From an uncultured Sphingomonas sp. (GTDB lineage: Bacteria > Pseudomonadota > Alphaproteobacteria > Sphingomonadales > Sphingomonadaceae): a stretch of 34,046 nucleotides of DNA. The stretch is from positions 1-34,046 of the forward strand of contig CAJYKB010000121.1 of the NCBI GenBank assembly GCA_913774925.1, written 5' to 3'. The position numbers were made by a program, and so were the translations under genes. This document shows, in pieces, positions 1 to 7,775 of this stretch; the first letter of the stretch is position 1; each line of letters begins with the position of its first letter. The notes under the pieces were generated by a model. It did not search any database. It was not told the origin of the DNA and saw only the letters and a list, made by a program, of their open reading frames with translations.

Positions 1-342
<342 letters not shown>

Positions 343-347
343 TCAGC

Positions 348-788
348 TCAGCCGGTGATCGCGCCGCGGCGCAGGTCACGCGCACGGGTCAGGATGATGT
401 CCTCCAGCTTCTGCGTCGTCGCCGCTTCGACCGGGGCGGATACCCACTGCCCGCCGCGGTTCACCTCGCGCAGCGCGGCGACGCGCACCGCATCGGCACG
501 CAGATCCTGGTCCAGGATCGACACCGTCACCTTCATCCGCTCGCCGGGAAGCTGCGGGTTGACGTACCAGTCGGTCACCACGACCCCGCCGTTGGAGTCG
601 GTCTGGAGCAGCGGCATGAAGCTCAACGTTTCCAGCGTCGCGCGCCACAGATAGCTGTTGACGCCGATCGTCGTGACCCGCGACGCCGCCAGATCGCCCT
701 CGGGTCGGCCACCACGACCGCCGCAGGCGGAAAGAGCCAGAGCGGCGCTGAGCGCGACCGCGAGACGCGAGGGGCGGAACATCGGCAT
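348..788 (-). CDS. DUF3576 family lipoprotein
   Basis: A 146-residue exported protein. The N-terminus (MPMFRPSRLAVALSAALAL) is a signal peptide ending in a lipobox LSAC, so the mature protein probably starts at Cys22 and is lipid-anchored. The rest (VNSYLWRATLETLSFMPL, then DSNGGVVVTDWY and ERMKVTVSIL) matches the DUF3576 family as I remember it, a proteobacterial envelope family of unknown function. It sits just upstream of leuS on the same strand, the usual arrangement in Sphingomonadales. The start is supported by the complete signal peptide. The molecular role is unknown. Confidence 0.85.
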   Translation of the reverse strand: MPMFRPSRLAVALSAALALSACGGRGGRPEGDLAASRVTTIGVNSYLWRATLETLSFMPLLQTDSNGGVVVTDWYVNPQLPGERMKVTVSILDQDLRADAVRVAALREVNRGGQWVSAPVEAATTQKLEDIILTRARDLRRGAITG

Positions 789-1006
789 CGTCCTTCAGGA
801 AAACGGGCAAGCCATCGCTCTACCCGCGCGCCTCACCCCCCGCAAGCGCGCCACGTTACGGCCGCCATTGTGGATATCCTGCAACAGCCCGTCGAAAAGC
901 ACCCGCGACACGGCGCTTCGGGCATGGACTCTGAACCTAATCCTGATAGGTCCACTCTATCGATCGGCAGGTTAGGGTGCCGGTCAACAGGGGATGGGAA
1001 CGAATC

Positions 1007-1720
1007 GTGGCTGTGCGTCGCCACATCGCTGTAGGGGTCGTCGCGGCATCGCTTGCCGCGGCCGCTGCCGCCGTTCCCGCGGTCGGTTTTGCCGACAATA
1101 CCGCTCGTATCACCCGCAAGGCGCCAGTCCTGCCGCGCGGTGCCGGTTCGTTCACGCCGTCCGCGGCGGATCCGAAGCTTGCGGCGCTGTTCGCCCGCGG
1201 CGGTCTGGATTCGACCGACTTCCGTTTCACGCCGTCGGAGGCCCGCAACACCAACCGCTCGGTCACCGTCGCGGTTCGCGCGCGGTCGTCGAACGCGCTC
1301 AATCGCGATACGACCCGCTTCGCTGCCGCCGCGCCGGCGGTTGGGGTCGCCCCGATCGCGTATAATCTGGGCGTCGCGGTAGGTTGGAAGCGTTTCGCCG
1401 TCTCGGGTGATGTCGCGAAGGTCGATCTGGGCGTCGTGCCCGGCAGCCGCGAGGCGGCCGATGTCGCGCTCAGCTACTCGGGCAACAAGTGGTCCGGTCG
1501 CCTCAGCGCCAGCACCGATCGTGCGCTGCCCGGCAGCATCCGCTCGCTGGAGGAGCCGCAGAGCTACTCGCTCGATGTCGGCGGCAGCTATTCGATCACG
1601 CGCAACATCGATCTGACGGCGGGCATGCGCCTCAAGAGCGAGCGCGATCGCTTGACCCGCATCGACGACGACCGTCGCGACAGCCAGGCCGTCTACGTCG
1701 GCACCGCCTTCCGCTTCTAG
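1007..1720 (+). CDS. Small exported beta-barrel-like (porin-like) outer-membrane protein
   Basis: A 237-residue protein of unknown function. From the GTG at 1007 it begins with a short basic stretch and a long Ala/Val-rich hydrophobic segment (HIAVGVVAASLAAAAAAV) ending near AVGFAD, a classical signal peptide. An in-frame GTG at 977 would only add residues before it, so 1007 (or the GTG at 1013) is preferred. The C-terminal half alternates hydrophobic and polar residues (LGVAVGWKRFAVSGDVAKVD, VALSYSGNKWSGRLSAS, YSLDVGGSYSI). The protein ends in YVGTAFRF with a terminal Phe, the signature of outer-membrane barrels recognised by the BAM machinery. It is divergent from the DUF3576-leuS operon. 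The barrel is inferred; the substrate is unknown. Confidence 0.7.
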   Translation: MAVRRHIAVGVVAASLAAAAAAVPAVGFADNTARITRKAPVLPRGAGSFTPSAADPKLAALFARGGLDSTDFRFTPSEARNTNRSVTVAVRARSSNALNRDTTRFAAAAPAVGVAPIAYNLGVAVGWKRFAVSGDVAKVDLGVVPGSREAADVALSYSGNKWSGRLSASTDRALPGSIRSLEEPQSYSLDVGGSYSITRNIDLTAGMRLKSERDRLTRIDDDRRDSQAVYVGTAFRF

Positions 1721-1843
1721 CGCGCGCCGCCGCGCGCAGATGGTACGGCTCCCGATCCGGTGCCGGTGCCGCGTTATTAATTGAGCTACACCGCCGAATG
1801 GTGCGGTTTACTGAAGCGTCGTACCCCGCTGCCTCCGTGGCAA

Positions 1844-2210
1844 GTTCACGCGGAGGCGCGGAGGCGCAGAGATGACGCACCTGCGACCGCAGGCTTGACC
1901 AATTTCGCCAAATGAGAGGCCGCCAACACAGCCAAGCCGGCCCCGTCGGCACCGCCTGCCATTCCAACGCGCACCCACACCCAAAACCGTCATTCCCGCG
2001 AAGGCGGGAATCCAGATGCGCAAGTGACTACGGCTCCTGACGCGACGGGGCTCCCGTGAGACAATCCACGCCACGCGACAAAGACAGTACGGCTTACCGG
2101 ATCGTCGTGCCTCGCAGTATCCGCGGCAACAGGCCTGATTAACCTCGTCAGGTGAATAGCCGCTCCGGCGGCCAAAAAGGCTCTCCGCATCTCTGCGCCT
2201 CCGTGTGAAC
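1844..2210. repeat. Inverted-repeat-bounded non-coding element
   Basis: The left end (1844-1874) begins GTTCACGCGGAGGCGCGGAG and continues GCGCAGAGATG. The right end (2188-2210) is CATCTCTGCGCC followed by TCCGTGTGAAC, which read on the other strand is the same motif with one substitution and without the inner GCGGAGGC duplication. The 367-bp unit therefore has terminal inverted repeats but no transposase. The left 21 bases recur exactly at 22417-22437. This resembles a small non-autonomous repeat or MITE-like unit, but no clear target-site duplication is visible, so mobility is unproven. Confidence 0.55.
1992..2011. repeat. REP-like palindrome
   Basis: Perfect inverted repeat ATTCCCGC-GAAG-GCGGGAAT, followed by CCAGA. 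This sequence family is a well-known dispersed extragenic palindrome in many Gram-negative genomes. It sits inside the larger inverted-repeat element, where a transcript of either strand would form an 8-bp stem with a tetraloop. Confidence 0.6.
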
Positions 2211-2229
2211 CAACCTCCTTCGCCGCGAT

Positions 2230-2748
2230 TCACCTCGACCAGGCATCGATCGCAGCAAAGCCGTCGAATCCCAGCCCCCGCACCCGCCGGACCCGACGCT
2301 CGTCCATCCCGCCCAGCGCGATGACGGACACCCCCCGGCCACGCCCCACCAGCGCGGCGCGCAAGGGGCCCCGCGCCCGCACACCCGGATGCGACCGCGT
2401 CGGAAAGACCGGCGACACGAACACCACCGCGGCCCCCGCGCGGACCCCGCGCACCGCCTCCACACGATCGTGCGCCGGCCACGTCACCAACCCCCGCCCG
2501 CGCCGCGCATGGGCCCCCTGCTCTCCCTTCATCGCCACCGCCCCCGCCCGCACCAGCACCAGCCCGCGCCGCTGCGCCACCCGCCGCACCTGCGCGAACA
2601 GTCGCCGTCGTTCACAAGGGGGGGTCGCATAATGCCGAAACACCACTCCGCCCCCGCGCGGCAACCGCTCCAGCGCGCGCCACAGCCCTTCCCCCATGCG
2701 TTCGTCGGTAAACAGCCAGCGGGTCGGGACGGGGTGGCGGCGCTGCAT
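2230..2748 (-). CDS. ThiE/TenI-like thiamine phosphate synthase family protein
   Basis: A 172-residue protein resembling the TIM-barrel ThiE/TenI family, which joins the pyrimidine and thiazole halves of thiamine (ThiE) or isomerises the thiazole (TenI). The C-terminal half has the family signature VFVSPVFPTRSHPG, then VIALGGMDERRV and GFDGFAAIDAW. The N-terminal half (RWLFTDERMGEGLWRALERL, GGGVVFRHYAT) is typical of a sphingomonad subgroup. The canonical ThiE segment G-x-HLGQ-x-D, which holds pyrophosphate-binding residues, is replaced by QGAHARRGRG. Classical synthase activity is therefore doubtful. The ATG at 2746-2748 is chosen because a longer frame would run through the divergent yggS start 22 bp away. 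Confidence 0.68.
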   Translation of the reverse strand: MQRRHPVPTRWLFTDERMGEGLWRALERLPRGGGVVFRHYATPPCERRRLFAQVRRVAQRRGLVLVRAGAVAMKGEQGAHARRGRGLVTWPAHDRVEAVRGVRAGAAVVFVSPVFPTRSHPGVRARGPLRAALVGRGRGVSVIALGGMDERRVRRVRGLGFDGFAAIDAWSR

Positions 2749-2770
2749 CGCCCCCCGTATAGCGCGCGCG

Positions 2771-3442
2771 ATGACCCCCAACGACCCCTCCACCGACCAG
2801 CTGGACGCGATCCGCGCGCGCATCGCCCACACCGCGAAGATCGCGCGTCGCAACCCCGGGGACGTCACGCTGATCGCCGTGTCGAAAACGAAGCCTGAGG
2901 GCGCGATTCGGCCCCTTCTCGCCGCCGGCCACCGCGATTTCGGCGAGAACCGCGTTCAGGAGGCGCAGGCGAAATGGCCTGCCTTGCAAGAGGCTTATCC
3001 CGGCACGCGCCTCCACCTCATCGGTCAGCTGCAATCGAACAAGGCCGCCGACGCGGTCGCGCTGGCCGACGCGATCCACGCCGTCGACCGCCCCTCGCTC
3101 GTCACCGCGCTCGCCCGCGCGATGGACGCATCCGGGCGACGTCCCGATTGCTTCCTTCAGGTCAACATCGGCGAGGAGCCGCAGAAGGGCGGCTGCGCGA
3201 TCGCCGACCTGCCCACACTTCTCGATCAGGCGCGCAAAGAAGACCTCCCCGTCGCCGGCCTCATGTGCATCCCGCCGGCCGATCTCGAGGCGGCACCGTA
3301 TTTCGCGCTGCTGGCGAAGATCGCGCGCGATCATGGCGTCACCGGGCTCAGCATGGGAATGTCCGACGACTTCGAGACCGCGGTGATGCTGGGCGCGACG
3401 CATGTCCGCATCGGCTCGGCGCTGTTCGGGGCACGCGCATGA
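2771..3442 (+). CDS. yggS: YggS family pyridoxal-phosphate homeostasis protein
   Basis: A 223-residue PLP-binding protein of the YggS/PROSC/YBL036C family. It has the alanine-racemase-like barrel fold but no racemase activity, and buffers cellular pyridoxal phosphate. The PLP-binding lysine is Lys39 in LIAVSKTKP. Other family blocks are DFGENRVQEAQAKW, LHLIGQLQSNKA, FLQVNIGEEPQKGG, GLMCIPP, and LSMGMSDDFETAVMLGATHVRIGSALFG, where the phosphate-binding loop lies. The length is typical. The ATG at 2771 gives the standard start; an upstream in-frame extension would run into the divergent ThiE-like gene. The stop overlaps the HAD gene start in an ATGA, implying coupled translation. Confidence 0.95.
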   Translation: MTPNDPSTDQLDAIRARIAHTAKIARRNPGDVTLIAVSKTKPEGAIRPLLAAGHRDFGENRVQEAQAKWPALQEAYPGTRLHLIGQLQSNKAADAVALADAIHAVDRPSLVTALARAMDASGRRPDCFLQVNIGEEPQKGGCAIADLPTLLDQARKEDLPVAGLMCIPPADLEAAPYFALLAKIARDHGVTGLSMGMSDDFETAVMLGATHVRIGSALFGARA

Positions 3443-4101
3443 CGCGTTTCGCCGGATTGCTGTTCGACTTCGACGGCGTGCTGATCGAAAGCGAGTCCAG
3501 CGGCAACCGGCACATCGCCGAATATCTGACCGGGATCGGCCACCCGACCACCGCCGAGCAATCCATGTCCAACTTCATGGGGTTGGCCGGCGCCGACTTC
3601 CTCGCCGCGGTAGAGGGGTGGATCGGCCGCCCCCTGCCCGAGGATTTCCACACCGCACGGCAGGTCGAGAACGAACGCTGCCTGGCCGAAGGGATCGAAG
3701 AGGTCGCCGGCGCGGTCGCCTTCGTCCGCTCGCTCCCCGCGAACCTACCGCGCGCGATCGTGTCGTCCAGCCGCGTGCGCTGGATCCGCACGCACCTCAC
3801 GCATCTTGGGCTCGCAGACGCCTTCGAACCGCATCTCTATTCCGGCAGCGAACATGTCGCCCGTGGCAAGCCCGCGCCGGATCTGTACCTCCACGCCGCC
3901 GACAAGCTGGGCGTCCGGATCGAGGATTGCGCGATCATCGAGGATTCTCCCGTGGGCGCGACCGGCGCGGTGGCGAGCGGTGCCTATGTCATCGGCCTCG
4001 TCGCGGGATCGCATTGCGGTCCGGATCACGCCGACCGCCTGCGCGCGATCGGGGTCGACGCCATCGCCCGCGACTTCGCGGAGGTCGCCGCGCTCCTCTA
4101 G
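3439..4101 (+). CDS. HAD-superfamily hydrolase (beta-phosphoglucomutase-like)
   Basis: A 220-residue haloacid-dehalogenase-fold phosphatase or phosphomutase. Motif I is LLFDFDGVLIESE with nucleophile Asp10 and acid/base Asp12. Motif II is RAIVSSS, motif III is the Lys in HVARGKPAPDLYLHAA, and motif IV is CAIIEDSPVGATGAVASGA. The helical cap between motifs I and II (residues about 18-85) places it in the subfamily I group with beta-phosphoglucomutase and phosphoglycolate phosphatase. The substrate cannot be read from the sequence. The start ATG overlaps the yggS stop. Its TAG stop shares the CTAG at 4098-4101 with the ribA stop on the other strand. Confidence 0.9.
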   Translation: MTRFAGLLFDFDGVLIESESSGNRHIAEYLTGIGHPTTAEQSMSNFMGLAGADFLAAVEGWIGRPLPEDFHTARQVENERCLAEGIEEVAGAVAFVRSLPANLPRAIVSSSRVRWIRTHLTHLGLADAFEPHLYSGSEHVARGKPAPDLYLHAADKLGVRIEDCAIIEDSPVGATGAVASGAYVIGLVAGSHCGPDHADRLRAIGVDAIARDFAEVAALL

Positions 4102-5141
4102 AGCTGGTGGCCGGTGCGGTCGCGCTTCGTCGCCAGATAGCGTTCGTTGTGCGGATTGGGCGGCAGGAAGTGGGGCACGCGCTCGACGACCGACACGCCT
4201 TTCGCCTCCAGTCCGGCAACCTTTGCGGGGTTGTTCGTCAACAACCGCACCCGGTTCTGCCCCAGCAGTTGCAGCATCTGCGCCGCCACGCCGAAGTCCC
4301 GCGCATCGATCGCGAACCCCAGCCGGGTATTGGCGTCGACCGTGTCGAACCCCTGATCCTGCAGCGCATAGGCACGCAGCTTGTTGACCAGCCCGATCCC
4401 GCGCCCCTCCTGCCGCAGATAGAGCAGGATACCCCACCCGGCCACGCGGATCGCCGCGATCGCGGCGTCCAATTGTGGCCCGCAATCGCATTTCAGGCTG
4501 CCCAGCACGTCCCCGGTCAGGCATTCGCTATGCAGCCGCACCAGCGGCGCCTGCCCGTTCGGCGTCCCGATCAGCAGCGCGACATGCTCGTCCGCGCTCT
4601 CCGGGGTGCGAAATGCGACAACTTCGGCATCTTCCGCCTGCGCCACCGGCAACCGGGCCCGCACCGCCAGCCGCAGCCGTGCCGCATCCTCGTGCGCGTC
4701 GATGTCCGCGATAGTCACGACCGTCTCGGGCACGACCGATCCGCCGACGAAGAACGCCGGCAACAGCCCCGCCACCCGTGCCAGGCGCAGCGCCGCGGCC
4801 AGAATGTCCTGCGGTTCCGGCGGAACGGTGCGGAACGGTCCCTTCATTGGCGTGGTGAGGTCGAGCTGTGGATCGGCCAGCGCGGTCGCGAGCGCCATGT
4901 CGAACCACGGCGCGCGTTCGATCAGCACGGGTCGATCCGGATCCGCCGCCGCGCGTTGATTCGTCAGCTTCAGCGTCTCCGCGCGCCCGCTGGAGATGAG
5001 GATCGCATAATCATCGCCGAACCCGGCCAGCCGATCGGCGTCCGCCGTCTCCACCGCCAGCATCGTCACGTCGCCGATCGCGATCGGCCACCCGCGCCGC
5101 ATCGCGTCGATCGCCCGCGCGGTGTTGCGGGCGTCGCTCAC
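4098..5141 (-). CDS. ribA: GTP cyclohydrolase II with divergent DHBP-synthase-like N-terminal region
   Basis: RibA opens GTP to a diaminopyrimidine phosphate, the first committed step of riboflavin synthesis. The C-terminal domain (about residues 165-347) has the zinc ligands Cys207, Cys218 and Cys220 in LHSECLTGDVLGSLKCDCG, the catalytic RQEGRGIGL at 243-251, and LLTNNPAKVAGLEAKG. The N-terminal 160 residues follow the layout of RibB but lack its acidic DDEDRE metal-binding motif; IAIGDVTMLAVETAD stands in its place. The protein is therefore probably monofunctional. The GTG at 5139-5141 overlaps the xth stop as GTGA and gives 347 residues. Its stop shares a CTAG with the convergent HAD gene. 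Confidence 0.93.
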   Translation of the reverse strand: MSDARNTARAIDAMRRGWPIAIGDVTMLAVETADADRLAGFGDDYAILISSGRAETLKLTNQRAAADPDRPVLIERAPWFDMALATALADPQLDLTTPMKGPFRTVPPEPQDILAAALRLARVAGLLPAFFVGGSVVPETVVTIADIDAHEDAARLRLAVRARLPVAQAEDAEVVAFRTPESADEHVALLIGTPNGQAPLVRLHSECLTGDVLGSLKCDCGPQLDAAIAAIRVAGWGILLYLRQEGRGIGLVNKLRAYALQDQGFDTVDANTRLGFAIDARDFGVAAQMLQLLGQNRVRLLTNNPAKVAGLEAKGVSVVERVPHFLPPNPHNERYLATKRDRTGHQL

Positions 5142-5920
5142 CAGTCGAACTCGGTCATGATCGGCACGTGGTCGGACGGCTTCAGCCAGCTGCGGCAATC
5201 CTCGAACACCGTATGCGCGTGCGCCGTCGCCGCCACCTGTCCGGTCGCCCACATATGGTCCAGCCGCCGTCCGCGGTCGTTCTTCGTCCAGTCCGGCGAG
5301 CGATAGCTCCACCAGGTGTGCAGCCGCGCCGGGGCGGGGTGGAAATGCCGCCCCAGGTCGACCCAGTCGTTCGACGCCTTCAACCGTTCCAGCGCCTCGA
5401 CCTCGACCGGGGTATGGCTGACGACCTTCAGCAGTGCCTTGTGGCTCCACACGTCGCTGGGCAGCGGTGCGATGTTGAAGTCGCCGGTCAGGATCGTGGG
5501 CACGTCCAGCCCCTCCGACCAGCGCGTCATCCGCTCGACGAAATCCAGCTTCTGCCCGAACTTCGGGTTCACCTCGCGATCGGGCACGTCGCCGCCGGCG
5601 GGGACGTAGACGTTCTCCAGCCGCACGCCGTTGGGCAGCCGCACGCCCAGATGCCGCGCCTCGCGATTGGCCTGCCAGTCGAGCCGGTCGTCCTCGACCA
5701 CCGGGACGCGCGCGATCGTCGCGACGCCGTGATGCATCCGCTGGCCATGGAGCAGCACATGCTCGTAGCCGAGCGCCCGGAACGCCTCCACGGGGAAGTC
5801 GGTGTCGACCACCTTCGTCTCCTGCAGGCACAGCACGTCGGGCTGCACCTCGCGCAGGAACCGCTCGACGATATCGAGGCGGAAGCGGACCGAATTGATG
5901 TTCCAGGAGACGATCTTCAC
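5138..5920 (-). CDS. xth: Exodeoxyribonuclease III (AP endonuclease)
   Basis: A 260-residue exonuclease III family enzyme that cleaves abasic sites and trims 3' ends in base-excision repair. Signatures are VKIVSWNINSVR at the N-terminus, LQETKV with the metal-binding Glu34, HHGVATIAR, a PAGGDVPDREVNPKF loop, the catalytic GDFNIAP, RRLDHMWAT and the C-terminal SDHVPIMTEF with the catalytic Asp-His pair. The start is the GTG at 5918-5920, because family members begin at this V/M-K-I-V-S-W. The stop overlaps the ribA start, so the two genes form one operon reading left. Confidence 0.95.
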   Translation of the reverse strand: MKIVSWNINSVRFRLDIVERFLREVQPDVLCLQETKVVDTDFPVEAFRALGYEHVLLHGQRMHHGVATIARVPVVEDDRLDWQANREARHLGVRLPNGVRLENVYVPAGGDVPDREVNPKFGQKLDFVERMTRWSEGLDVPTILTGDFNIAPLPSDVWSHKALLKVVSHTPVEVEALERLKASNDWVDLGRHFHPAPARLHTWWSYRSPDWTKNDRGRRLDHMWATGQVAATAHAHTVFEDCRSWLKPSDHVPIMTEFDW

Positions 5921-6001
5921 GACGATGTCGTTAGACCGCGGTCCCCCGAGGAACAAGGGTCGCACGGATCGACGCTGCCACGGCCCCCCCGAAACGGAAT
6001 G

Positions 6002-6018
6002 GCCCCCGCTCCGGGGGC
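6002..6018 (-). terminator. GC-rich hairpin between lolA and xth, possible terminator
   Basis: GCCCCCG and CGGGGGC form perfect 7-bp arms around a 3-nt loop, in the 249-bp gap downstream of lolA and upstream of xth. No U-tract follows on either strand, and it is about 150 nt past the lolA stop, so the assignment is weak. Apart from this hairpin I see nothing in the gap. Confidence 0.25.
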
Positions 6019-6169
6019 AAGGAGCGAGGGCCGACCGGCGTTCGTCACGCAGGCGGGACGGGGAATGTTCCGGGCAACAGGGGGAAAATCCCGGCAGCAC
6101 CCCCGACCGCGATCCGGCTTCTAGGTCACGGTCCCTGTCGCTTCGATGAACGGAACCGCCAGTTCTCGT

Positions 6170-6781
6170 TCAGCCCGCGCGTCCCTGCCTCCGCGGGTCG
6201 TTCCACCGGAACGTTACGTCGCTCACTGGCGCGTTGAACTTCTGATCCGACAACCGGATCGTCGTGCGATTACCCTGACTGTCGAGGGCCACCCACCCAC
6301 TGAGCAACAGACCTGCCGGCGCCGCCGCATTGCGCTGGAACACCAGTGTGATCCGCCCATATTCCGGATGCTTCGGATCGTAGGCCTCGACCGAGAGCAC
6401 GGCGGGGTTGGGCGACGGGACGACCTTGGCGAACTTCGACAGGTCGCGGCTGGGGTCGAGCAGCACGCCCAGCGGCGAATTACCGATCGGCCAGCGCTGC
6501 ACCTGCCGTACCGAATAATCGATGAAGGTCAGCGCCTTGCCATCTCCCACGATCAGTAGCGGAACGCCCTTCTGATATTGGAAGCGGATCTTGCCCGGCT
6601 TCTTCAGCGTCAGCGTGCCCGTCAGCACCTGCCCGTTGCGATCGGTCTGGCTGAACGCCGCGGTCATCGTCTCGACGCTGGACAGATGGCGCTGGACCGC
6701 GGCCAGATCAGGACTGACCTGCGCCACGGCGGGAACGGCGACGATGCCGGCCGCGGCCAGCGGAAGTAGGAAGCGATTCAT
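6170..6781 (-). CDS. lolA: Outer-membrane lipoprotein carrier protein LolA
   Basis: LolA is the periplasmic chaperone that takes lipoproteins from the LolCDE ABC transporter to the outer membrane. The 203-residue product begins MNRFLLPLAAAGIVAVPAVAQ, a signal peptide with an AVAQ-type cleavage site. Next come DLAAVQRHLSSVETMTAAFSQTD, the typical LolA opening, then GTLTLKKPGKIRFQY and PLLIVGDGKALTFIDY, which form the half-barrel strands. The ATG at 6779-6781 is chosen over one further upstream because only it puts the signal peptide at the N-terminus. The gene stands alone on the minus strand between TerC and xth. Confidence 0.92.
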   Translation of the reverse strand: MNRFLLPLAAAGIVAVPAVAQVSPDLAAVQRHLSSVETMTAAFSQTDRNGQVLTGTLTLKKPGKIRFQYQKGVPLLIVGDGKALTFIDYSVRQVQRWPIGNSPLGVLLDPSRDLSKFAKVVPSPNPAVLSVEAYDPKHPEYGRITLVFQRNAAAPAGLLLSGWVALDSQGNRTTIRLSDQKFNAPVSDVTFRWNDPRRQGRAG

Positions 6782-6797
6782 GCACACTCCGAGGTTC

Positions 6798-6813
6798 GGC
6801 ATCATGTGATGCC
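6798..6813. promoter_or_regulatory. Palindrome just upstream of lolA, possible operator
   Basis: GGCATCA-TG-TGATGCC is a perfect inverted repeat 17-32 nt upstream of the lolA start codon. Its position in the leader would suit a regulator site or an mRNA hairpin. No known operator was recognised. Confidence 0.25.
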
Positions 6814-6833
6814 TCGGCCGCGTTGAACGCGCA

Positions 6834-6851
6834 CTGAACCTCAGGGTTCAG
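6834..6851 (-). terminator. Hairpin after the TerC-family gene
   Basis: CTGAACC-TCAG-GGTTCAG has perfect 7-bp arms and a 4-nt loop, and begins 10 nt after the stop codon of the TerC-family gene. No U-tract follows, so it may be a Rho-dependent or mRNA-stabilising 3' end rather than a classical intrinsic terminator. Confidence 0.4.
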
Positions 6852-6861
6852 TCACTTGCCT

Positions 6862-7632
6862 TCAGGCGAAGAGCGAGATGATCCCCGGCGTGTTCTCGCC
6901 GCCGACCCACCCCTCGTGAATCATCCTGAAGGCGACGAAGACGATGACTGCCAGACCGACATAGGCGATCCAGCGATAGCGATCGATGATCCGGGCGATG
7001 AAATTCGCTGCCAGCCCCATCAGCGCGACCGACAACAGCAGGCCGATCACCAAGATGCCGGGATGTTCGCGCGCCGCCCCCGCCACTGCCAATACGTTGT
7101 CGAGGCTCATCGACACATCCGCCACCGCAACCGCCCAGGCGGCGGCCGCAAAGCTCTTCGCCGGGGTCAGCGCCGCGCTCTCGCCGTCCATTTCGGATGC
7201 ATCAGGGCTGTGCCCGCCATGACGGATTTCACGCCAGAACTTCCAGCTGACCCACAGCAGCAGCAGCCCGCCCGCGAAGATCAGCCCGACGATCCCCATC
7301 AGCCATGTGACGATCAACGCGAAGAAGATCCGCAGCACCAGCGCCGCGCCGATGCCGATCAGGATCACCTTCTTCCGCTGATCCGCGGGCAGTCCCGCGG
7401 CCAGCGCGCCGACGACGATCGCATTATCGCCCGCCAGCACGAGGTCGATCATTAGCACGGAGCCGAAGGCCGCAAGCGCCGCCGGCTCCGACAGGTTAGA
7501 GAAGTCCGCGACGATATGCTGCCAGATATCGCCGAGCGATCCCGGCCCCTGGACCGATCCCGCGGCGGCAGCGCCCGCAGCGGCAAGCATGGCGATCAGG
7601 CTCAAAACGTCACTCCCGTGTTCGATCGTCAT
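6862..7632 (-). CDS. TerC/YjbE family integral membrane protein
   Basis: A 256-residue polytopic inner-membrane protein of the TerC superfamily. Members include the Alx/MeeF/YkoY-type manganese exporters and tellurite-resistance proteins. The family hallmark is the repeated acidic motif in membrane segments: LMIDLVLAGDNAIVVGALAAGLP in the first half and VAVADVSMSLDNVLAVAGAA in the second, whose Asp and Asn residues are thought to bind metal. About seven hydrophobic segments are visible. A charged loop (KFWREIRHGGHSPDASEMDG) separates the halves. The ATG at 7630-7632 is used; a TTG a few codons later is an alternative. The 153-nt gap to rho is hairpin-rich, but I could not match it to the yybP-ykoY riboswitch that often precedes this family. 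Confidence 0.85.
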   Translation of the reverse strand: MTIEHGSDVLSLIAMLAAAGAAAAGSVQGPGSLGDIWQHIVADFSNLSEPAALAAFGSVLMIDLVLAGDNAIVVGALAAGLPADQRKKVILIGIGAALVLRIFFALIVTWLMGIVGLIFAGGLLLLWVSWKFWREIRHGGHSPDASEMDGESAALTPAKSFAAAAWAVAVADVSMSLDNVLAVAGAAREHPGILVIGLLLSVALMGLAANFIARIIDRYRWIAYVGLAVIVFVAFRMIHEGWVGGENTPGIISLFA

Positions 7633-7689
7633 CAATGATGCGTCGGGGCATAACGTTCCGCAGGCGAAAAGCCATCGAGGTGACACCGC

Positions 7690-7733
7690 CGCGGCGAAGC
7701 CGCGTCGTCGGTCGGGTGCGTCGGTGCGCACCC
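7690..7733 (-). other. Two consecutive perfect hairpins in the TerC-family gene leader
   Basis: Within the leader between rho and the TerC-family gene, GGGTGCG / CGCACCC (7714-7720 and 7727-7733, 6-nt loop) and CGCGGC / GCCGCG (7690-7695 and 7699-7704, 3-nt loop) form perfect stems. Together with the hairpin at 7755-7775 this makes three stems in about 90 nt. They could be structured leader RNA or simple GC-rich repeats. No known riboswitch consensus was recognised. Confidence 0.35.
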
Positions 7734-7754
7734 GCCGGCCGGATCGGCATGGGT

Positions 7755-7775
7755 CCTGCGCCAAGTCGGCGCAGG
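7755..7775 (-). terminator. Hairpin after rho
   Basis: CCTGCGCC-5 nt-GGCGCAGG, a perfect 8-bp stem that begins 10 nt after the rho stop codon. It can extend outward by another CATGG/CCATG pairing across a small bulge. No U-tract follows. It probably marks the 3' end of the rho mRNA. Confidence 0.45.

Larger units (their letters stand above)
1721..2229. other. 509-bp intergenic stretch of dispersed repeats, no gene seen
   Basis: Neither strand offers a convincing gene here. The short open frames have no recognisable domain, plausible start or family resemblance. What is visible is structure: two opposed copies of a GTTCACGCGGAGG-type repeat about 370 bp apart end to end, and between them a perfect palindrome with ATTCCCGC / GCGGGAAT arms. 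It lies between the 3' ends of the barrel-like gene and the ThiE-like gene, a typical landing place for repeat elements. Confidence 0.7.

Noticed and set aside
977..1006. Earlier GTG start of the barrel-like gene
   Set aside because: It would put ten polar residues before the basic start of the signal peptide; the GTG at 1007 fits better.
3402..5306. 634-codon open frame on the plus strand
   Set aside because: It runs antisense through ribA and in another frame through the HAD gene. The product is Arg/His/Pro-rich with no domain. It is a GC-bias shadow.
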